A stretch of DNA of 64,000 nucleotides, from positions 1-64,000 of the forward strand of contig NZ_QEKW01000011.1 in NCBI RefSeq assembly GCF_003096675.1, given 5' to 3'. The notes below the pieces were generated by a model. That model was not told the origin of the DNA. It saw only the letters and a program-made list of their open reading frames with translations, and did not search any database. Origin of the DNA: Actinomycetospora cinnamomea (lineage in GTDB: Bacteria > Actinomycetota > Actinomycetes > Mycobacteriales > Pseudonocardiaceae). Position numbers and translations under genes: made by a program. This document shows positions 9,437-17,857 of the stretch, piece after piece. Position 1 is the stretch's first letter, and the number at the start of each line of letters is the position of its first letter.

Positions 9437-9847
9437 TTGACGATGATCCGCCGCACCACCGCGGTCGCCGTGCTCGCCGTGGGCGCCATGGCCCCGCTGT
9501 CCGGGTCCGCGTTCGCCGCTGACCAGTACAACTGCTCCGACTTCGACACCCAGGAGGCCGCTCAGGAGGTCTACGAGCAGGACACGACCGACCCGAACGG
9601 TCTCGACCGCGACGACGACGGCGTCGCCTGCGAGAACAACCCGCGTTCGGGAGGTGGGGACTCCGACGAGTCCGACGACTCCGGTCAGGTCTCGCACGTG
9701 CCGAACGGCGGCGCCGACACCGGCGGCGGCTCGACCGCGGCCGGGGGCGGCGACGCGGCGCTGCTCGCCGGCGGCGGCGCGGTGCTCGCCGCCCTGGGTC
9801 TCGGCGGCTGGTCGGTCGCGCGCGGCCGGGCGCGCCAGGAGGTCTGA
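9437..9847 (+). CDS. Secreted Excalibur (calcium-binding) domain protein with C-terminal anchor
   Basis: The 136-residue protein has a Sec signal peptide (about residues 1-27, ending near AFA-AD). An Excalibur domain follows, with NCSDFDTQEAAQEV and a LDRDDDGVACEN calcium-loop motif at about 56-67. Next come a Gly/Ser/Asp-rich linker and a C-terminal hydrophobic span with a RGRARQ basic tail. The segment VPNGGADTG before the span resembles a diverged LPxTG sorting signal, and the next gene is a sortase, so this is probably its substrate. The start is TTG 9437, which is well spaced from GAGAGGAC; ATG 9443 is the alternative and would remove two residues. The protein should end up on the outer face of the membrane or in the wall. 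Confidence 0.85.
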   Translation: MTMIRRTTAVAVLAVGAMAPLSGSAFAADQYNCSDFDTQEAAQEVYEQDTTDPNGLDRDDDGVACENNPRSGGGDSDESDDSGQVSHVPNGGADTGGGSTAAGGGDAALLAGGGAVLAALGLGGWSVARGRARQEV

Positions 9848-9854
9848 GGCCGCC

Positions 9855-10715
9855 GTGCCGCCGGTGCCGCCCCCTCCGCCCCCGCGCCCCGCGCGCGCCG
9901 GGGGCGGGCGGCACCGTGCCGCGGGCGGGGCCGGGCGACCGCCCCGGGCCGCTGCGCCGCGGGCCACGACCCCTGCGCCGGCCGCGAACCCCGCGACACC
10001 CACGACGGCCCCGAGCGGACGGGTCGCCCCCCGCCCGTCCGGGGTCGCGGCGCTGTGGCTGGGCGCCCTCGGGCTGACGCTCGTCGCGCACGGTGTGGGC
10101 ACCCCCCCGTCCCCGCCGACGCCGGCCGTGGCCGCCGGTGTCACCGCGGCCGACGCCACCGGCTCGGCCGGCGCCGGCTCGGTGCCCGGCGCCGGATCGG
10201 TGCGACCCCTGCCGGCCTCGCCACCCGTGCGGCTGGACGTCCCCGCGGCGGGGGTGCACAGCGACCTGATGAACCTGGGGCTGCGGGCGGACGGAACCGT
10301 GGAGGTCCCGCCGCACGGGGATCGCGAGGCGTCCCGGGCCGGCTGGTACCGGCACTCGCCGACCCCGGGCGAGCGGGGGCCGGCCGTGCTTCTCGGTCAC
10401 GTCGACTCGGCGGAGGACGGGCCCGCCGTGTTCTTCGAGCTCGGCGGCCTGCGCCCGGGCGACACCGCCACCGTGTGGCGCGCGGACGGGCGCGGTGCGG
10501 TCTTCCGGGTGACGGGCGTGGCGGTGCACCCGAAGGACCGCTTCCCGACCGAGGACGTCTACGGCGACACGCCGGGCGCCGAACTGCGTCTCATCACGTG
10601 CGGCGGCGTGTTCGACCCGGAGTCGGGCAGCTACACCGACAACGTCGTCGTGGACGCCGTCCTGATCGCGGTCGACGAGCCCTCTGGACCCGCCGTCGCG
10701 GACGCGCCAAGGTGA
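9855..10715 (+). CDS. Class F sortase
   Basis: The 286-residue protein has a Pro/Ala-rich cytosolic N-terminus, a membrane segment at about residues 62-80 (VAALWLGALGLTLVAHGVG) and an extracellular sortase domain. The catalytic His is in LLGHVDS at about residue 180 and the nucleophilic Cys in LRLITCGG at about 248, followed by a FDPESGSYTDNVVV ending typical of class F enzymes. Sortases cleave a sorting motif and join surface proteins to the wall or to each other. Placement 7 bp after the Excalibur gene suggests a dedicated pair. GTG 9855 was chosen because AGGAGG lies 12 bases upstream at the end of the previous gene; GTG 9864 is possible. The long Pro-rich N-terminus is unusual but common in high-GC genomes. 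Confidence 0.88.
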   Translation: MPPVPPPPPPRPARAGGGRHRAAGGAGRPPRAAAPRATTPAPAANPATPTTAPSGRVAPRPSGVAALWLGALGLTLVAHGVGTPPSPPTPAVAAGVTAADATGSAGAGSVPGAGSVRPLPASPPVRLDVPAAGVHSDLMNLGLRADGTVEVPPHGDREASRAGWYRHSPTPGERGPAVLLGHVDSAEDGPAVFFELGGLRPGDTATVWRADGRGAVFRVTGVAVHPKDRFPTEDVYGDTPGAELRLITCGGVFDPESGSYTDNVVVDAVLIAVDEPSGPAVADAPR

Positions 10716-10720
10716 TCCCC

Positions 10721-11632
10721 ATGACGGCGACCGAGGAGTCCGAGGACACCGAGACCCGGTACGACTTCGGCGGCGACGAGTTCGTCTACGTCGAGCTGTC
10801 GGCGGCGATGAGCCTGCCGGTGCACTTCCGGTCGCTGGCGATCACGCGCCGGCTCGGCGAGGAGGCCATCGCGGGCGTCGAGGAGATCTGCCCGTCGAAC
10901 GCGTCCTACATGGTGCGGGTGGACCCGGACCGGCTGCACCCGCGTGACCTCGTCCGGGAGCTGCAGCGCATCGAGTCCGAGGTCGGCGACCTCTCCGACG
11001 ACCTCACCGTCGCCACGCGCATCGTCGACGTCCCGATCATGCTCAACGACCCGTGGACCCACGAGGTCCTGATGAAGTTCCGCGACCGCCACCAGGACCC
11101 CACCGGCACCGACCTCGACTACGGGGCCCGGATCAACGGCTACGACTCGACCGAGGCGTTCATCGACGCGCTCGCCGCGTCGCCGTACCTGGTGACGATG
11201 ATGGGGTTCGTCCCCGGCCTGCCCTGGTGCTTCCAGCTGGTGCCGCGCGAGCGGCAGGTCGAGGTGCCCAAGTACGTCCGCCCGCGCACCGAGACCCCGG
11301 AGAGGGCCTTCGGGTTCGGCGGCGCGTTCGCCGTGATCTACCCGGTGAAGGGGGCGGGCGGCTACCAGCTCTTCGGCTCGGCGCCCGCGCCGATCTTCGA
11401 CGGGGAGCAGCGCCTGCCCGACTTCGCCGAGAACGACTCGGTGGTGTTCTTCAAGCACGGCGACGTGATCAACTATCGGCGCGTCGACCGGGACGAGTAC
11501 GACGACGTCCGCGCCCAGGTGGACGCGGGCACGTGGCGGTACTCGTACCGCGAGCTGGAGTTCTCGCCGAGCCGTTTCCTCGCCGACCCGGACGGCACCA
11601 ACGCGTCGATGAAGGAGGTGCTGTACGGATGA
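10721..11632 (+). CDS. pxpB: 5-oxoprolinase subunit B-type protein (PxpB/KipI family)
   Basis: The 303-residue protein belongs to the KipI/allophanate hydrolase subunit 1/PxpB family. It carries the family landmark FVPGLPWCFQL (usually GFxPGFPYL) and the PAPIF-type segment near its C-terminus. PxpB with PxpC and PxpA forms an ATP-dependent 5-oxoprolinase that opens pyroglutamate to glutamate in the cytoplasm. It is longer than the usual 210-240 residues because of an acidic 30-residue N-terminal extension and inserts around 110-150. The ATG at 10721 lies 6 bp after the sortase stop. The next gene overlaps it by 4 bp. The same operon encodes a biotin carrier and biotin carboxylase, which PxpABC chemistry does not need, so a carboxylation-coupled amide-cleaving activity is an alternative. 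Confidence 0.85.
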   Translation: MTATEESEDTETRYDFGGDEFVYVELSAAMSLPVHFRSLAITRRLGEEAIAGVEEICPSNASYMVRVDPDRLHPRDLVRELQRIESEVGDLSDDLTVATRIVDVPIMLNDPWTHEVLMKFRDRHQDPTGTDLDYGARINGYDSTEAFIDALAASPYLVTMMGFVPGLPWCFQLVPRERQVEVPKYVRPRTETPERAFGFGGAFAVIYPVKGAGGYQLFGSAPAPIFDGEQRLPDFAENDSVVFFKHGDVINYRRVDRDEYDDVRAQVDAGTWRYSYRELEFSPSRFLADPDGTNASMKEVLYG

Positions 11633-12600
11633 GCGTGATCGTCAAGGATCCCGGACTCGAGACCACCGTCCAGGACACCGGGCGGCTCGGCTACTACAGC
11701 ATCGGCTTCCCGCCCTCGGGCGCGCTGGACTCGTTCGCCTACCACGTCGGCAACGCCCTGGTCGGCAACGAGCCCGGCGCCGCGGCCCTGGAGGCGGTCT
11801 ACCTCGGCCCGACGCTGGAGTTCACCCAGGACACCGTGATCGCGGTGACGGGCGCGGAGATCCCCGCGTTCATCGACGGCGAGGAGATCCCGATCTGGGA
11901 GTCCGTGGCGGTGTCCTCGGGCTCCGTGCTGTCGTTCGGGCAGCTCCGCGCCGGCGCCCGGCCGTACGTCGCGGTGGCCGGCGGGATCGACGTGCCGCTC
12001 TACTACGGCAGCCGCTCGACCTACACGCTGGTGGGCATCGGCGGGTTCGAGGGGCGCGCGCTGCGGGCCGGCGACGAGCTGGCGATCGGCTCCGAGGCCC
12101 GCGACCCGAGGGCGGGCCGGCGCGTCGACCCCGGCGACGTCCCCGAACACCCGGCCACCGCCGAGGTGCATCTCCTCGTGGGTCTGCACAGCTACCGGCT
12201 CACGCCGGAGAGCCTGGAGCGGTTCACCGGCACCGACTGGAAGGTCACCCCGGACGCCAACCGCGTCGGTTACCGCTTCCGCGGTGCCGAGCTGGAGTTC
12301 GTGCCGCGCGAGCAGCCCTTCGGCGCCGGCAGCGACCCCGCCAACGTCACCGACTGCGGCTACCCGGTCGGGTCGGTGCAGGTCCCGGGCGGGGTCGAGC
12401 CGATCGTGCTGCTGCAGGACGCCGTGACCGGGGGCGGCTACGCCACGCTCGGCACCGTCGTCAGTGTCGACCGCGCCAAGCTCGCCCAGACCAAGACGGG
12501 CGACAAGGTCCGGTTCGTGCCCGTCGACCTCGACGGCGCCCTCGCCGTGCGGCAGGAACGTCTCGCCGCGCTCGACCGCATCCGTTCCGCGCTCGCCTGA
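11629..12600 (+). CDS. pxpC: 5-oxoprolinase subunit C-type protein (PxpC/KipA family)
   Basis: The protein is 323 residues long, the family's usual size. It starts with the characteristic SVIVKDPGLETTVQDTGR segment (typically 'v...pGl.ttvQDlGR.g') followed by GFPPSGALDSFAY. Further family signs are a GGIDVP segment and the SDPANVTDCGYPVGSVQVPGG region near residues 228-249, which matches the substrate-site motif of KipA/allophanate hydrolase subunit 2 proteins. It should assemble with PxpB. The ATG overlaps the pxpB stop (ATGA), and the biotin carrier follows after 17 bp. Family members also occur as a domain of urea amidolyase, so the local pairing with biotin carboxylase parts makes a urea-amidolyase-like or other amide-carboxylating role worth weighing. 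Confidence 0.9.
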   Translation: MSVIVKDPGLETTVQDTGRLGYYSIGFPPSGALDSFAYHVGNALVGNEPGAAALEAVYLGPTLEFTQDTVIAVTGAEIPAFIDGEEIPIWESVAVSSGSVLSFGQLRAGARPYVAVAGGIDVPLYYGSRSTYTLVGIGGFEGRALRAGDELAIGSEARDPRAGRRVDPGDVPEHPATAEVHLLVGLHSYRLTPESLERFTGTDWKVTPDANRVGYRFRGAELEFVPREQPFGAGSDPANVTDCGYPVGSVQVPGGVEPIVLLQDAVTGGGYATLGTVVSVDRAKLAQTKTGDKVRFVPVDLDGALAVRQERLAALDRIRSALA

Positions 12601-12617
12601 CCCGGAGGTTCACCGTC

Positions 12618-12860
12618 GTGGGCAGCCACACCATCACGTCCCGGACGCCCGGCGTCTTCTACCACCGGCCCTCGCCCGACGCGGAGCCCTACGTGACGCA
12701 GGGGGCCTCGGTGTCCGAGGGCGACACGGTGGGCCTGGTCGAGGTCATGAAGACGTTCCACGAGGTCAAGGCGGACGCGGCCGGCACCGTCTCCAAGATC
12801 CTCGTCGAGAACGAGGACGAGGTGACGATCGGCCAGGACCTGGTCGAGCTGGAGACGTGA
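12618..12860 (+). CDS. Biotin carboxyl carrier protein (biotinyl/lipoyl domain)
   Basis: This 80-residue protein is essentially a bare biotinyl domain. The biotin-accepting Lys is K45 in VEVMKTFHEV, the EVMK variant of the usual AMKM/EAMK site. The hairpin partner strand ends with GQDLVELE at the C-terminus. Free carriers of 75-90 residues work with separate biotin carboxylase subunits, and the next gene is one, overlapping by 4 bp. The GTG start at 12618 has GGAGG 8-12 bases upstream. This carrier lacks the Ala/Pro-rich N-terminal extension of AccB from fatty-acid synthesis, which fits a specialised catabolic carboxylase in the Pxp operon. Confidence 0.92.
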   Translation: MGSHTITSRTPGVFYHRPSPDAEPYVTQGASVSEGDTVGLVEVMKTFHEVKADAAGTVSKILVENEDEVTIGQDLVELET

Positions 12861-14203
12861 CGCTCAACGGTGTCCTCGTCGCCAACCGCGGCGAGATCGC
12901 GCTGCGGGTCGTGCGGGCCTGCCGGGAGCTGGGCATCCGGGCGGTCGCCGTGTACTCCGACGCCGACGCGTCCGCCGCGCACGTGCGGATGGCCGACGAC
13001 GCCGTGCACCTCGGCAGGTCGGCGGCGTCGAAGAGCTACCTCGACGAGGACAAGGTCGTCGAGGCCGCGCGGTCGGCGGGTGTCGACGCGATCCACCCGG
13101 GCTACGGCTTCCTCTCCGAGCGCCCGTCGTTCGCGAAGGCCGTGGAGTCCGCGGGGCTGACCTTCGTCGGCCCGCCCTCGTCGGTGATCGCGACGATGGG
13201 GGACAAGGCGGCGGCACGGGCGCTGGCCCGGCGGGCGGGCGTGCCGGTGGTGCCGGGCAGCGACGAGGTCGGGTCGGTCGACGAGGCGCTGGCCGCGGCC
13301 GAGGAGGTCGGCTACCCGGTCCTCATCAAGGCCTCCGCGGGCGGCGGGGGGCGGGGCATCCGACCGGCCGGGTCGGCGGACGAGCTGCGCACCGTCGTCG
13401 CCGAGGCGCAGCGGGAGGCGGCGTCGGCGTTCGGGTCGTCCGCGGTGTACCTCGAACGGGCGCTGCAGGGGCCCCGGCACGTCGAGGTGCAGGTACTCGC
13501 CGACACCCACGGGTCGGTGGTGCACTGCTTCGAGCGCGAGTGCTCGCTGCAGCGGCGGCGGCAGAAGATCCTGGAGGAGGCGCCGGCGCCGGGGCTCGAC
13601 GACCGCCTGCGCGAGTCGCTGTGCTCGGCCGCCGTGGACCTGGCGCGGGAGGTCTCCTACGTCGGCGCGGGCACCGTGGAGTTCCTCGTCGAGGGTGAGG
13701 AGTTCTATTTCATCGAGATGAACACCCGCATCCAGGTCGAGCACCCGATCACCGAGTGGATCACCGGGCTCGACCTCGTCGCCGAGCAGCTGCGCATCGC
13801 CGGCGGGGCGCCGCTGTCGGTGGCCCAGGACGACGTGACCCGGCGCGGGGCGTCGATCGAGTTCCGCGTCAATGCCGAGGACCCCGACCAGGACTTCCTG
13901 CCCTCGCCCGGCACCGTGGAGGCCCTCGAGCTGCCCGGCGGCCCGGGCGTCCGCGTCGACACCGCCCTGATGGCCGGCGACGTCGTGCCGCCGTTCTACG
14001 ACTCGCTCGTCGCCAAGCTCGCGGTGTGGGCGCCGACCCGGGACCAGGCCCTGGCCCGGGGCCGGCGGGCGCTCGCGGAGTACCGCGTCGACGGCCTGCC
14101 GACCACCATCGGCCTGCATCGCCGCCTGCTCGACCACCCCGCGGTCGTCGACGGCACCTACGACATCACGACGCTGGAGACCTGGCTGGCGGGCGGGACC
14201 TGA
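12857..14203 (+). CDS. Biotin carboxylase subunit (AccC-like)
   Basis: The 448-residue protein is the ATP- and bicarbonate-dependent biotin carboxylase. It starts VTLNGVLVANRGEIALRV, the family's N-terminal signature. It then shows HPGYGFLSE, the ATP-grasp glycine loop KASAGGGGRGIR near residue 157, CSLQRRRQKILEEAP, and EMNTRIQVEHP with the metal-binding Glu/Asn pair and catalytic Arg. Length is standard for AccC. The GTG start overlaps the carrier gene's stop. Its association with pxpB and pxpC rather than with a carboxyltransferase is the notable point: no carboxyltransferase alpha/beta pair lies nearby. The carboxylated carrier therefore either serves a distant carboxyltransferase or feeds the PxpB-PxpC complex, an inference only. 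Confidence 0.93.
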   Translation: MTLNGVLVANRGEIALRVVRACRELGIRAVAVYSDADASAAHVRMADDAVHLGRSAASKSYLDEDKVVEAARSAGVDAIHPGYGFLSERPSFAKAVESAGLTFVGPPSSVIATMGDKAAARALARRAGVPVVPGSDEVGSVDEALAAAEEVGYPVLIKASAGGGGRGIRPAGSADELRTVVAEAQREAASAFGSSAVYLERALQGPRHVEVQVLADTHGSVVHCFERECSLQRRRQKILEEAPAPGLDDRLRESLCSAAVDLAREVSYVGAGTVEFLVEGEEFYFIEMNTRIQVEHPITEWITGLDLVAEQLRIAGGAPLSVAQDDVTRRGASIEFRVNAEDPDQDFLPSPGTVEALELPGGPGVRVDTALMAGDVVPPFYDSLVAKLAVWAPTRDQALARGRRALAEYRVDGLPTTIGLHRRLLDHPAVVDGTYDITTLETWLAGGT

Positions 14204-14295
14204 CGCAACGAACGCGCTGTTCGCTGCTTCCAGGCGCCCGAACTCCCCGTTCGCGCGAGTGCTCGGCGTCCGCGGAGGGTGTTCGATCGGGGCGC

Positions 14296-15288
14296 ATGAC
14301 GCGGCCGCTCGGGGTGGGGCTCCCTCCGCTGGAGACCCGGCGTGACGTCGTGGTCCACCTCGCGCAGCGGGCCGAGCAGCTGGGCTACGACACGTTCTCC
14401 GTGGCCGAGGCCTGGGGGTGGGACGCGGGGATCGTGCTGGCCGAGATCGCGGCACGGACGACGCGCATCCGGCTGGGCACCGGGGTGATCAACACCTGGG
14501 GTCGCAGCGCCGGCACCCTCGCGATGATGGCCGCGACCCTCGACGCGGCGAGCGCCGGCCGCTTCACCCTCGGCCTGGGAGCGGGCAGCCCGGCGCTGGC
14601 CGAGGGCCTGCACGACGTCTGGTTCGCCGACCCGCTGGCCCACCTCGCCGACCGCACCCGGCAGGTCCGCCGGCTCCTGCGCGGCGAGCGCCTCGAGGCG
14701 ACGACGGGCCACAAGGGCCTTCGCCTCGGCATCCCGCCGTGCCCGGGTCTGCCGATCCACCTGGCCGCCCTCGGCCCGCGCTCGGTGCGGCTCGCGGGCG
14801 AGCTGGCCGACGGCTGGGACCCGTTCCTGCTCCCGGTGTCCGCGTTCGCGGACGTCCGCGACGAGCTGCGAGCCGCGGCCCGCGCGGCCGGCCGAGACAC
14901 CACCCCGACCGTCTGCCCGGCGATTCCGACGGCCGTCGCGCAGGACCCGGACACCGCCCGGTCCGTGGCGTCGTGGTGGGTGGGCTTCTACCTCACCGCC
15001 ATGGGCCCGCTGTACCCGCGCACGCTGCGGCGCCTCGGCCTGGGTGGCGCGGTCGACGAGGTCGTGGCCGCCAACCCCACCGCGCGCACCACCGACGTGC
15101 CGGCGAGCGCGGACGTCCTGCTGGACGAGCTGACGATCCGCGGCGACGCCGGGCACGCGCGGGCGGCGCTCGACCGCTGGTACGCCGCCGGCGCGGAGTG
15201 TCCGGCGATCGTCCTGCCGCCCGGCCGCGACGTCGAGGAGCTCGAGTTCGTCCTCGAGACGCTGGCCCCTCAGCCCCGCAACAGCTGA
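14296..15288 (+). CDS. LLM-class (luciferase-like) flavin- or F420-dependent oxidoreductase
   Basis: The 330-residue protein has the bacterial luciferase-like TIM barrel. Family marks include LGYDTFSVAEAWGWD near the N-terminus, a TTRIRLGTGV segment, and RFTLGLGAGS, the loop that binds the FMN or F420 phosphate. LLM enzymes include monooxygenases and F420-dependent dehydrogenases such as methylene-tetrahydromethanopterin reductase relatives. Actinobacterial members frequently use F420, but the cofactor is not decided by sequence here. ATG 14296 follows the biotin carboxylase by 92 bp, so it may be co-transcribed with the pxp genes or have its own promoter. Its 3-prime end overlaps the convergent pxpA by 19 bp. 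The substrate is unknown. Confidence 0.86.
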   Translation: MTRPLGVGLPPLETRRDVVVHLAQRAEQLGYDTFSVAEAWGWDAGIVLAEIAARTTRIRLGTGVINTWGRSAGTLAMMAATLDAASAGRFTLGLGAGSPALAEGLHDVWFADPLAHLADRTRQVRRLLRGERLEATTGHKGLRLGIPPCPGLPIHLAALGPRSVRLAGELADGWDPFLLPVSAFADVRDELRAAARAAGRDTTPTVCPAIPTAVAQDPDTARSVASWWVGFYLTAMGPLYPRTLRRLGLGGAVDEVVAANPTARTTDVPASADVLLDELTIRGDAGHARAALDRWYAAGAECPAIVLPPGRDVEELEFVLETLAPQPRNS

Positions 15289-16034
15289 GCCGCGGTCACC
15301 CGCTCGACCCCGAGATCGTCGAGGCGGCGCACCAGTGCCTCGCAGATCTCGACCGCGTTGGGTCGGTCGCCGTGCAGGCAGATGGTGTCGACCTCGACGT
15401 CGAGGTGCTTGCCCGTCGTGGAGGTGACGTGCCCGTCGAGCAGGTCGACGGCCTGCTGGGCGACGGCATCGGGGTCCTTCGCCTTCGGCTCGGGCTCGAC
15501 GATGATGTGCCCCTCGTCGGTGTACTCGAGGTCGGCGAAGCCCTCGCGCGCCACCGTCGCGCCCAGCGAGCGGGCGAGGTCGGCGGTCGGCCCCGCGAGC
15601 CAGAAGATCATCAGGTCGGGGTCGAGGCGCAGGACGGCCTCGGTGATCGCCGTCGTGATGTCCGGGTCGGTCAGCGCCATGCCGTAGAGCGCGCCGTGCG
15701 GCTTGACGTGCACGACCTCCGCGCCCTCCGCGCGCGCCGTCGCCTGCAGCGCGCCGGTCTGGTACAGCACGAGCTGCGCGGCCTCGTCGGGGCGCAGCGC
15801 CATCCGCCGCCGGCCGAAGCCGACGAGGTCGGGCAGCCCGGGGTGGGCGCCGATCGCGGTGTTGGTGGCGACGGCGGTGCGCACCGAGTCGCGCATGGTG
15901 ACCGGGTCGCTGGCGTGGTAGCCGCACGCGACGTTCACCGAGGTCACGTGGGTCATCAGCTCGCTGTCGTGCCCGAGCTTCCAGCGCCCCAGGCTCTCGC
16001 CGGCGTCGGCGTTGAGATCGATCCGGGTCGGCAC
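15270..16034 (-). CDS. pxpA: 5-oxoprolinase subunit A (PxpA, LamB/YcsF family)
   Basis: The 254-residue protein matches LamB/YcsF/PxpA throughout. The N-terminal IDLNADAGESLG carries the conserved metal-binding Asp/Asn, followed by SVNVACGYHASD, IGAHPGLPDL.GFGRR and VKPHGALY. With PxpB and PxpC it would complete the ATP-dependent 5-oxoprolinase, which recycles pyroglutamate formed from glutamine and peptides. It lies on the opposite strand from pxpB and pxpC, convergent to the luciferase-like gene and 10 bp downstream of an aminotransferase with which it is surely co-transcribed. The split of the three subunits onto two strands is unusual, as they are normally adjacent and co-directional. Confidence 0.93.
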   Translation of the reverse strand: MPTRIDLNADAGESLGRWKLGHDSELMTHVTSVNVACGYHASDPVTMRDSVRTAVATNTAIGAHPGLPDLVGFGRRRMALRPDEAAQLVLYQTGALQATARAEGAEVVHVKPHGALYGMALTDPDITTAITEAVLRLDPDLMIFWLAGPTADLARSLGATVAREGFADLEYTDEGHIIVEPEPKAKDPDAVAQQAVDLLDGHVTSTTGKHLDVEVDTICLHGDRPNAVEICEALVRRLDDLGVERVTAAQLLRG

Positions 16035-16044
16035 GGTGTCCTCC

Positions 16045-17328
16045 TCAGGCGCCCGGCGCGGCGGGCACCGGGGCGTCGACGGGCAGGGAGTCGAGGCCCG
16101 CGCGGATGGCCTCGGCGAGCAGGCCGAGCTCGTCGGTGGTCACCGTCAGCGGCGGTGACACCGCGACGCCCTTGCCGAGCCCGCGGACGAGCACGCCCGC
16201 CTTGCGCGCCCCCCGCAGCAGCGCGTTCGGCGCGTCGGGGACGCCGTCGAGCACGTCCTGCTCCAGCTCGACCGCGGCCAGCAGGCCGAAGCCGGCCCGG
16301 ACCTCGTGGACGTAGGGGTGCTGCAGGAGCGGGGCGAGCGCCTCGAACAGCGGTGTCTCCAGCTCCTCGCCGCGGGGGATGAGGTTCTCCCGCTCGTACA
16401 CGTCGAGGGTCGCCAGCCCGGCCGCGCAGCAGGTGGGGTGGCCGGAGTAGGTCGGGCCGTGGCGCAGGGTGCGCTCACCCGGCGTGGTCCACCACGGTGC
16501 GGCGACCTCGCCGGAGACGACGACCCCGCCGAGCGGGAGGTAGCCGCTGGTCACGCCCTTGGCAAAGGTGATCATGTCGGGCCGGACGCCGAAGCGCTCG
16601 ATGCCGAACCACCTGCCCAGGCGCCCGAACCCCGCGATCACCGCGTCGATGATCAGCAGCACGCCGTGGCGCCGGCACAGCTCGGCGATGCCCTCGATGT
16701 AGCCCTCGGTGGGCAGGTGCACCCCGCCCGCGCCGGTGACGGGCTCGACGACGAACGCCGCGATCCGCTCCGGGCCGACCTCGGCGAACACCTTCTCGAC
16801 GCCGTCGAGGTCGTGCAGCGGCGCCACCGTGTTCTCCCCGGCGAGCACGCCCCAGCCCTCGCGGTTGGGCGGGATGCCGGTGATCGAGGTCCCGTAGCCG
16901 TGGGTGCCGTGGTAGCCGGTCTCGCGCGAGACGACGTGGACGCGCTGGTGCTCGCCGCGCGCCTGCCAGTAGCCGCGGGCCATCTTGACCGCGGTGTCGA
17001 TCGCGTCCGCGCCACCCGAGCCGAAGAAGATGCGGGCGTCGTCCACGGGGGCGAGCGCGGCGAGACGGTCGGCCAGCTCGAGCGCGGGGCGGTTGGCGAT
17101 GTCGGCGAAGCACGAGTACGCCTCGAGCTTGCTCATCTGCGTCATCGCCGCCTGGACGATCTCCTGCCGCCCGTGCCCCGCGTTCGCGTACCAGAGGCTC
17201 GCGCAGCCGTCGAGGTACCGCCGCCCCTCCTCGTCGTAGACCCAGACGCCCTCGGCGCGGTCGACGACGAACTCGTTGCCGTCCACCGCCGCCATGTCGG
17301 AGAACGGATGCCACAGCCGCGTGTTCAT
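16045..17328 (-). CDS. Class III PLP-dependent aminotransferase
   Basis: The 427-residue protein belongs to the class III (omega-transaminase/ornithine aminotransferase-like) family. N-terminal LWHPFSDM and the GCASLWYANAGHG loop are typical of omega-amino acid:pyruvate and beta-alanine:pyruvate type enzymes. FFGSGGADAIDTAVKMAR binds the PLP phosphate, IIDAVIAGFGRLG contains the Asp that contacts the PLP ring nitrogen, and TFAKGVTSGYLPLGG supplies the Schiff-base Lys. One oddity is the IDAVIAGFG spelling: most family members have a Glu directly after the Asp (DEV), here Ala. The gene precedes pxpA by 10 bp, so the pair may handle an amine or lactam-derived omega-amino acid. A 529-bp region without a supported gene lies upstream. 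Confidence 0.9.
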   Translation of the reverse strand: MNTRLWHPFSDMAAVDGNEFVVDRAEGVWVYDEEGRRYLDGCASLWYANAGHGRQEIVQAAMTQMSKLEAYSCFADIANRPALELADRLAALAPVDDARIFFGSGGADAIDTAVKMARGYWQARGEHQRVHVVSRETGYHGTHGYGTSITGIPPNREGWGVLAGENTVAPLHDLDGVEKVFAEVGPERIAAFVVEPVTGAGGVHLPTEGYIEGIAELCRRHGVLLIIDAVIAGFGRLGRWFGIERFGVRPDMITFAKGVTSGYLPLGGVVVSGEVAAPWWTTPGERTLRHGPTYSGHPTCCAAGLATLDVYERENLIPRGEELETPLFEALAPLLQHPYVHEVRAGFGLLAAVELEQDVLDGVPDAPNALLRGARKAGVLVRGLGKGVAVSPPLTVTTDELGLLAEAIRAGLDSLPVDAPVPAAPGA

Positions 17329-17857
17329 GGTCGTGATTCTCCGGGTCTACCGCCCCGTACGGGAGGGGTCGGGCCGATCGGTGCTGCGGGTTGCTCCGGA
17401 TGTTGTCACGCGCAGTTCCTCCGGATCGAGACGTCGTCGGCGCCGCAGCGCAGCGGCGAAGGGCGCTCACGGAGAGTCGCCGGGCGACGACGAGGCGTGC
17501 GAGTGGACACGCGGTCCGCGGCGCCGTCAGGGCAAGATCGCTCCCACGGCTCCTCCCGCCCGACCCAGTCGGGTCGCCGGAGCACCGGGAGCGATCAATC
17601 CGCGGGTCGGGCCTGGACGACCGGCCCGCACGTGGATGTCGTCGACGGCGGCGCGCGGAGGGCGGGCCACCACGCGACGGCGACGTCCGCGCAGGTCGGC
17701 GGCACCGCGAGCACGCCCCGACGAGGGGTTCGAGCGCGGTGTGGCTCACCGTGAGCAGGTCGTCGAGGTCCACGCTCGTCCTCGTGCGCCCGCCGGCGAG
17801 CTCCTCCGCGACGATCACGCCGTGTCCCCCCGCCCCCCGACGGGGAACCCGGCGCGC
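17329..17857. other. 529-bp intergenic region without a supported gene
   Basis: The region separates the divergent aminotransferase and FAD-oxidoreductase genes. Open frames exist on both strands but are Arg/Pro-rich, lack family motifs and have poor third-position GC bias. A minus-strand stretch near 17740-17830 reads VIVAEELAGGRTRTSVDLDDL, which could be a decayed gene end, but I cannot name it. The octamer CTCCGGAT occurs twice about 25 bp apart near 17395-17425. Promoters for both flanking genes should lie here. Confidence 0.5.

Noticed and set aside
10055-10720. Extension of the PxpB-like protein into the sortase gene
   Set aside because: The upstream frame reads as Arg-rich antisense-like sequence, and ATG 10721 starts the acidic leader right after the sortase stop.
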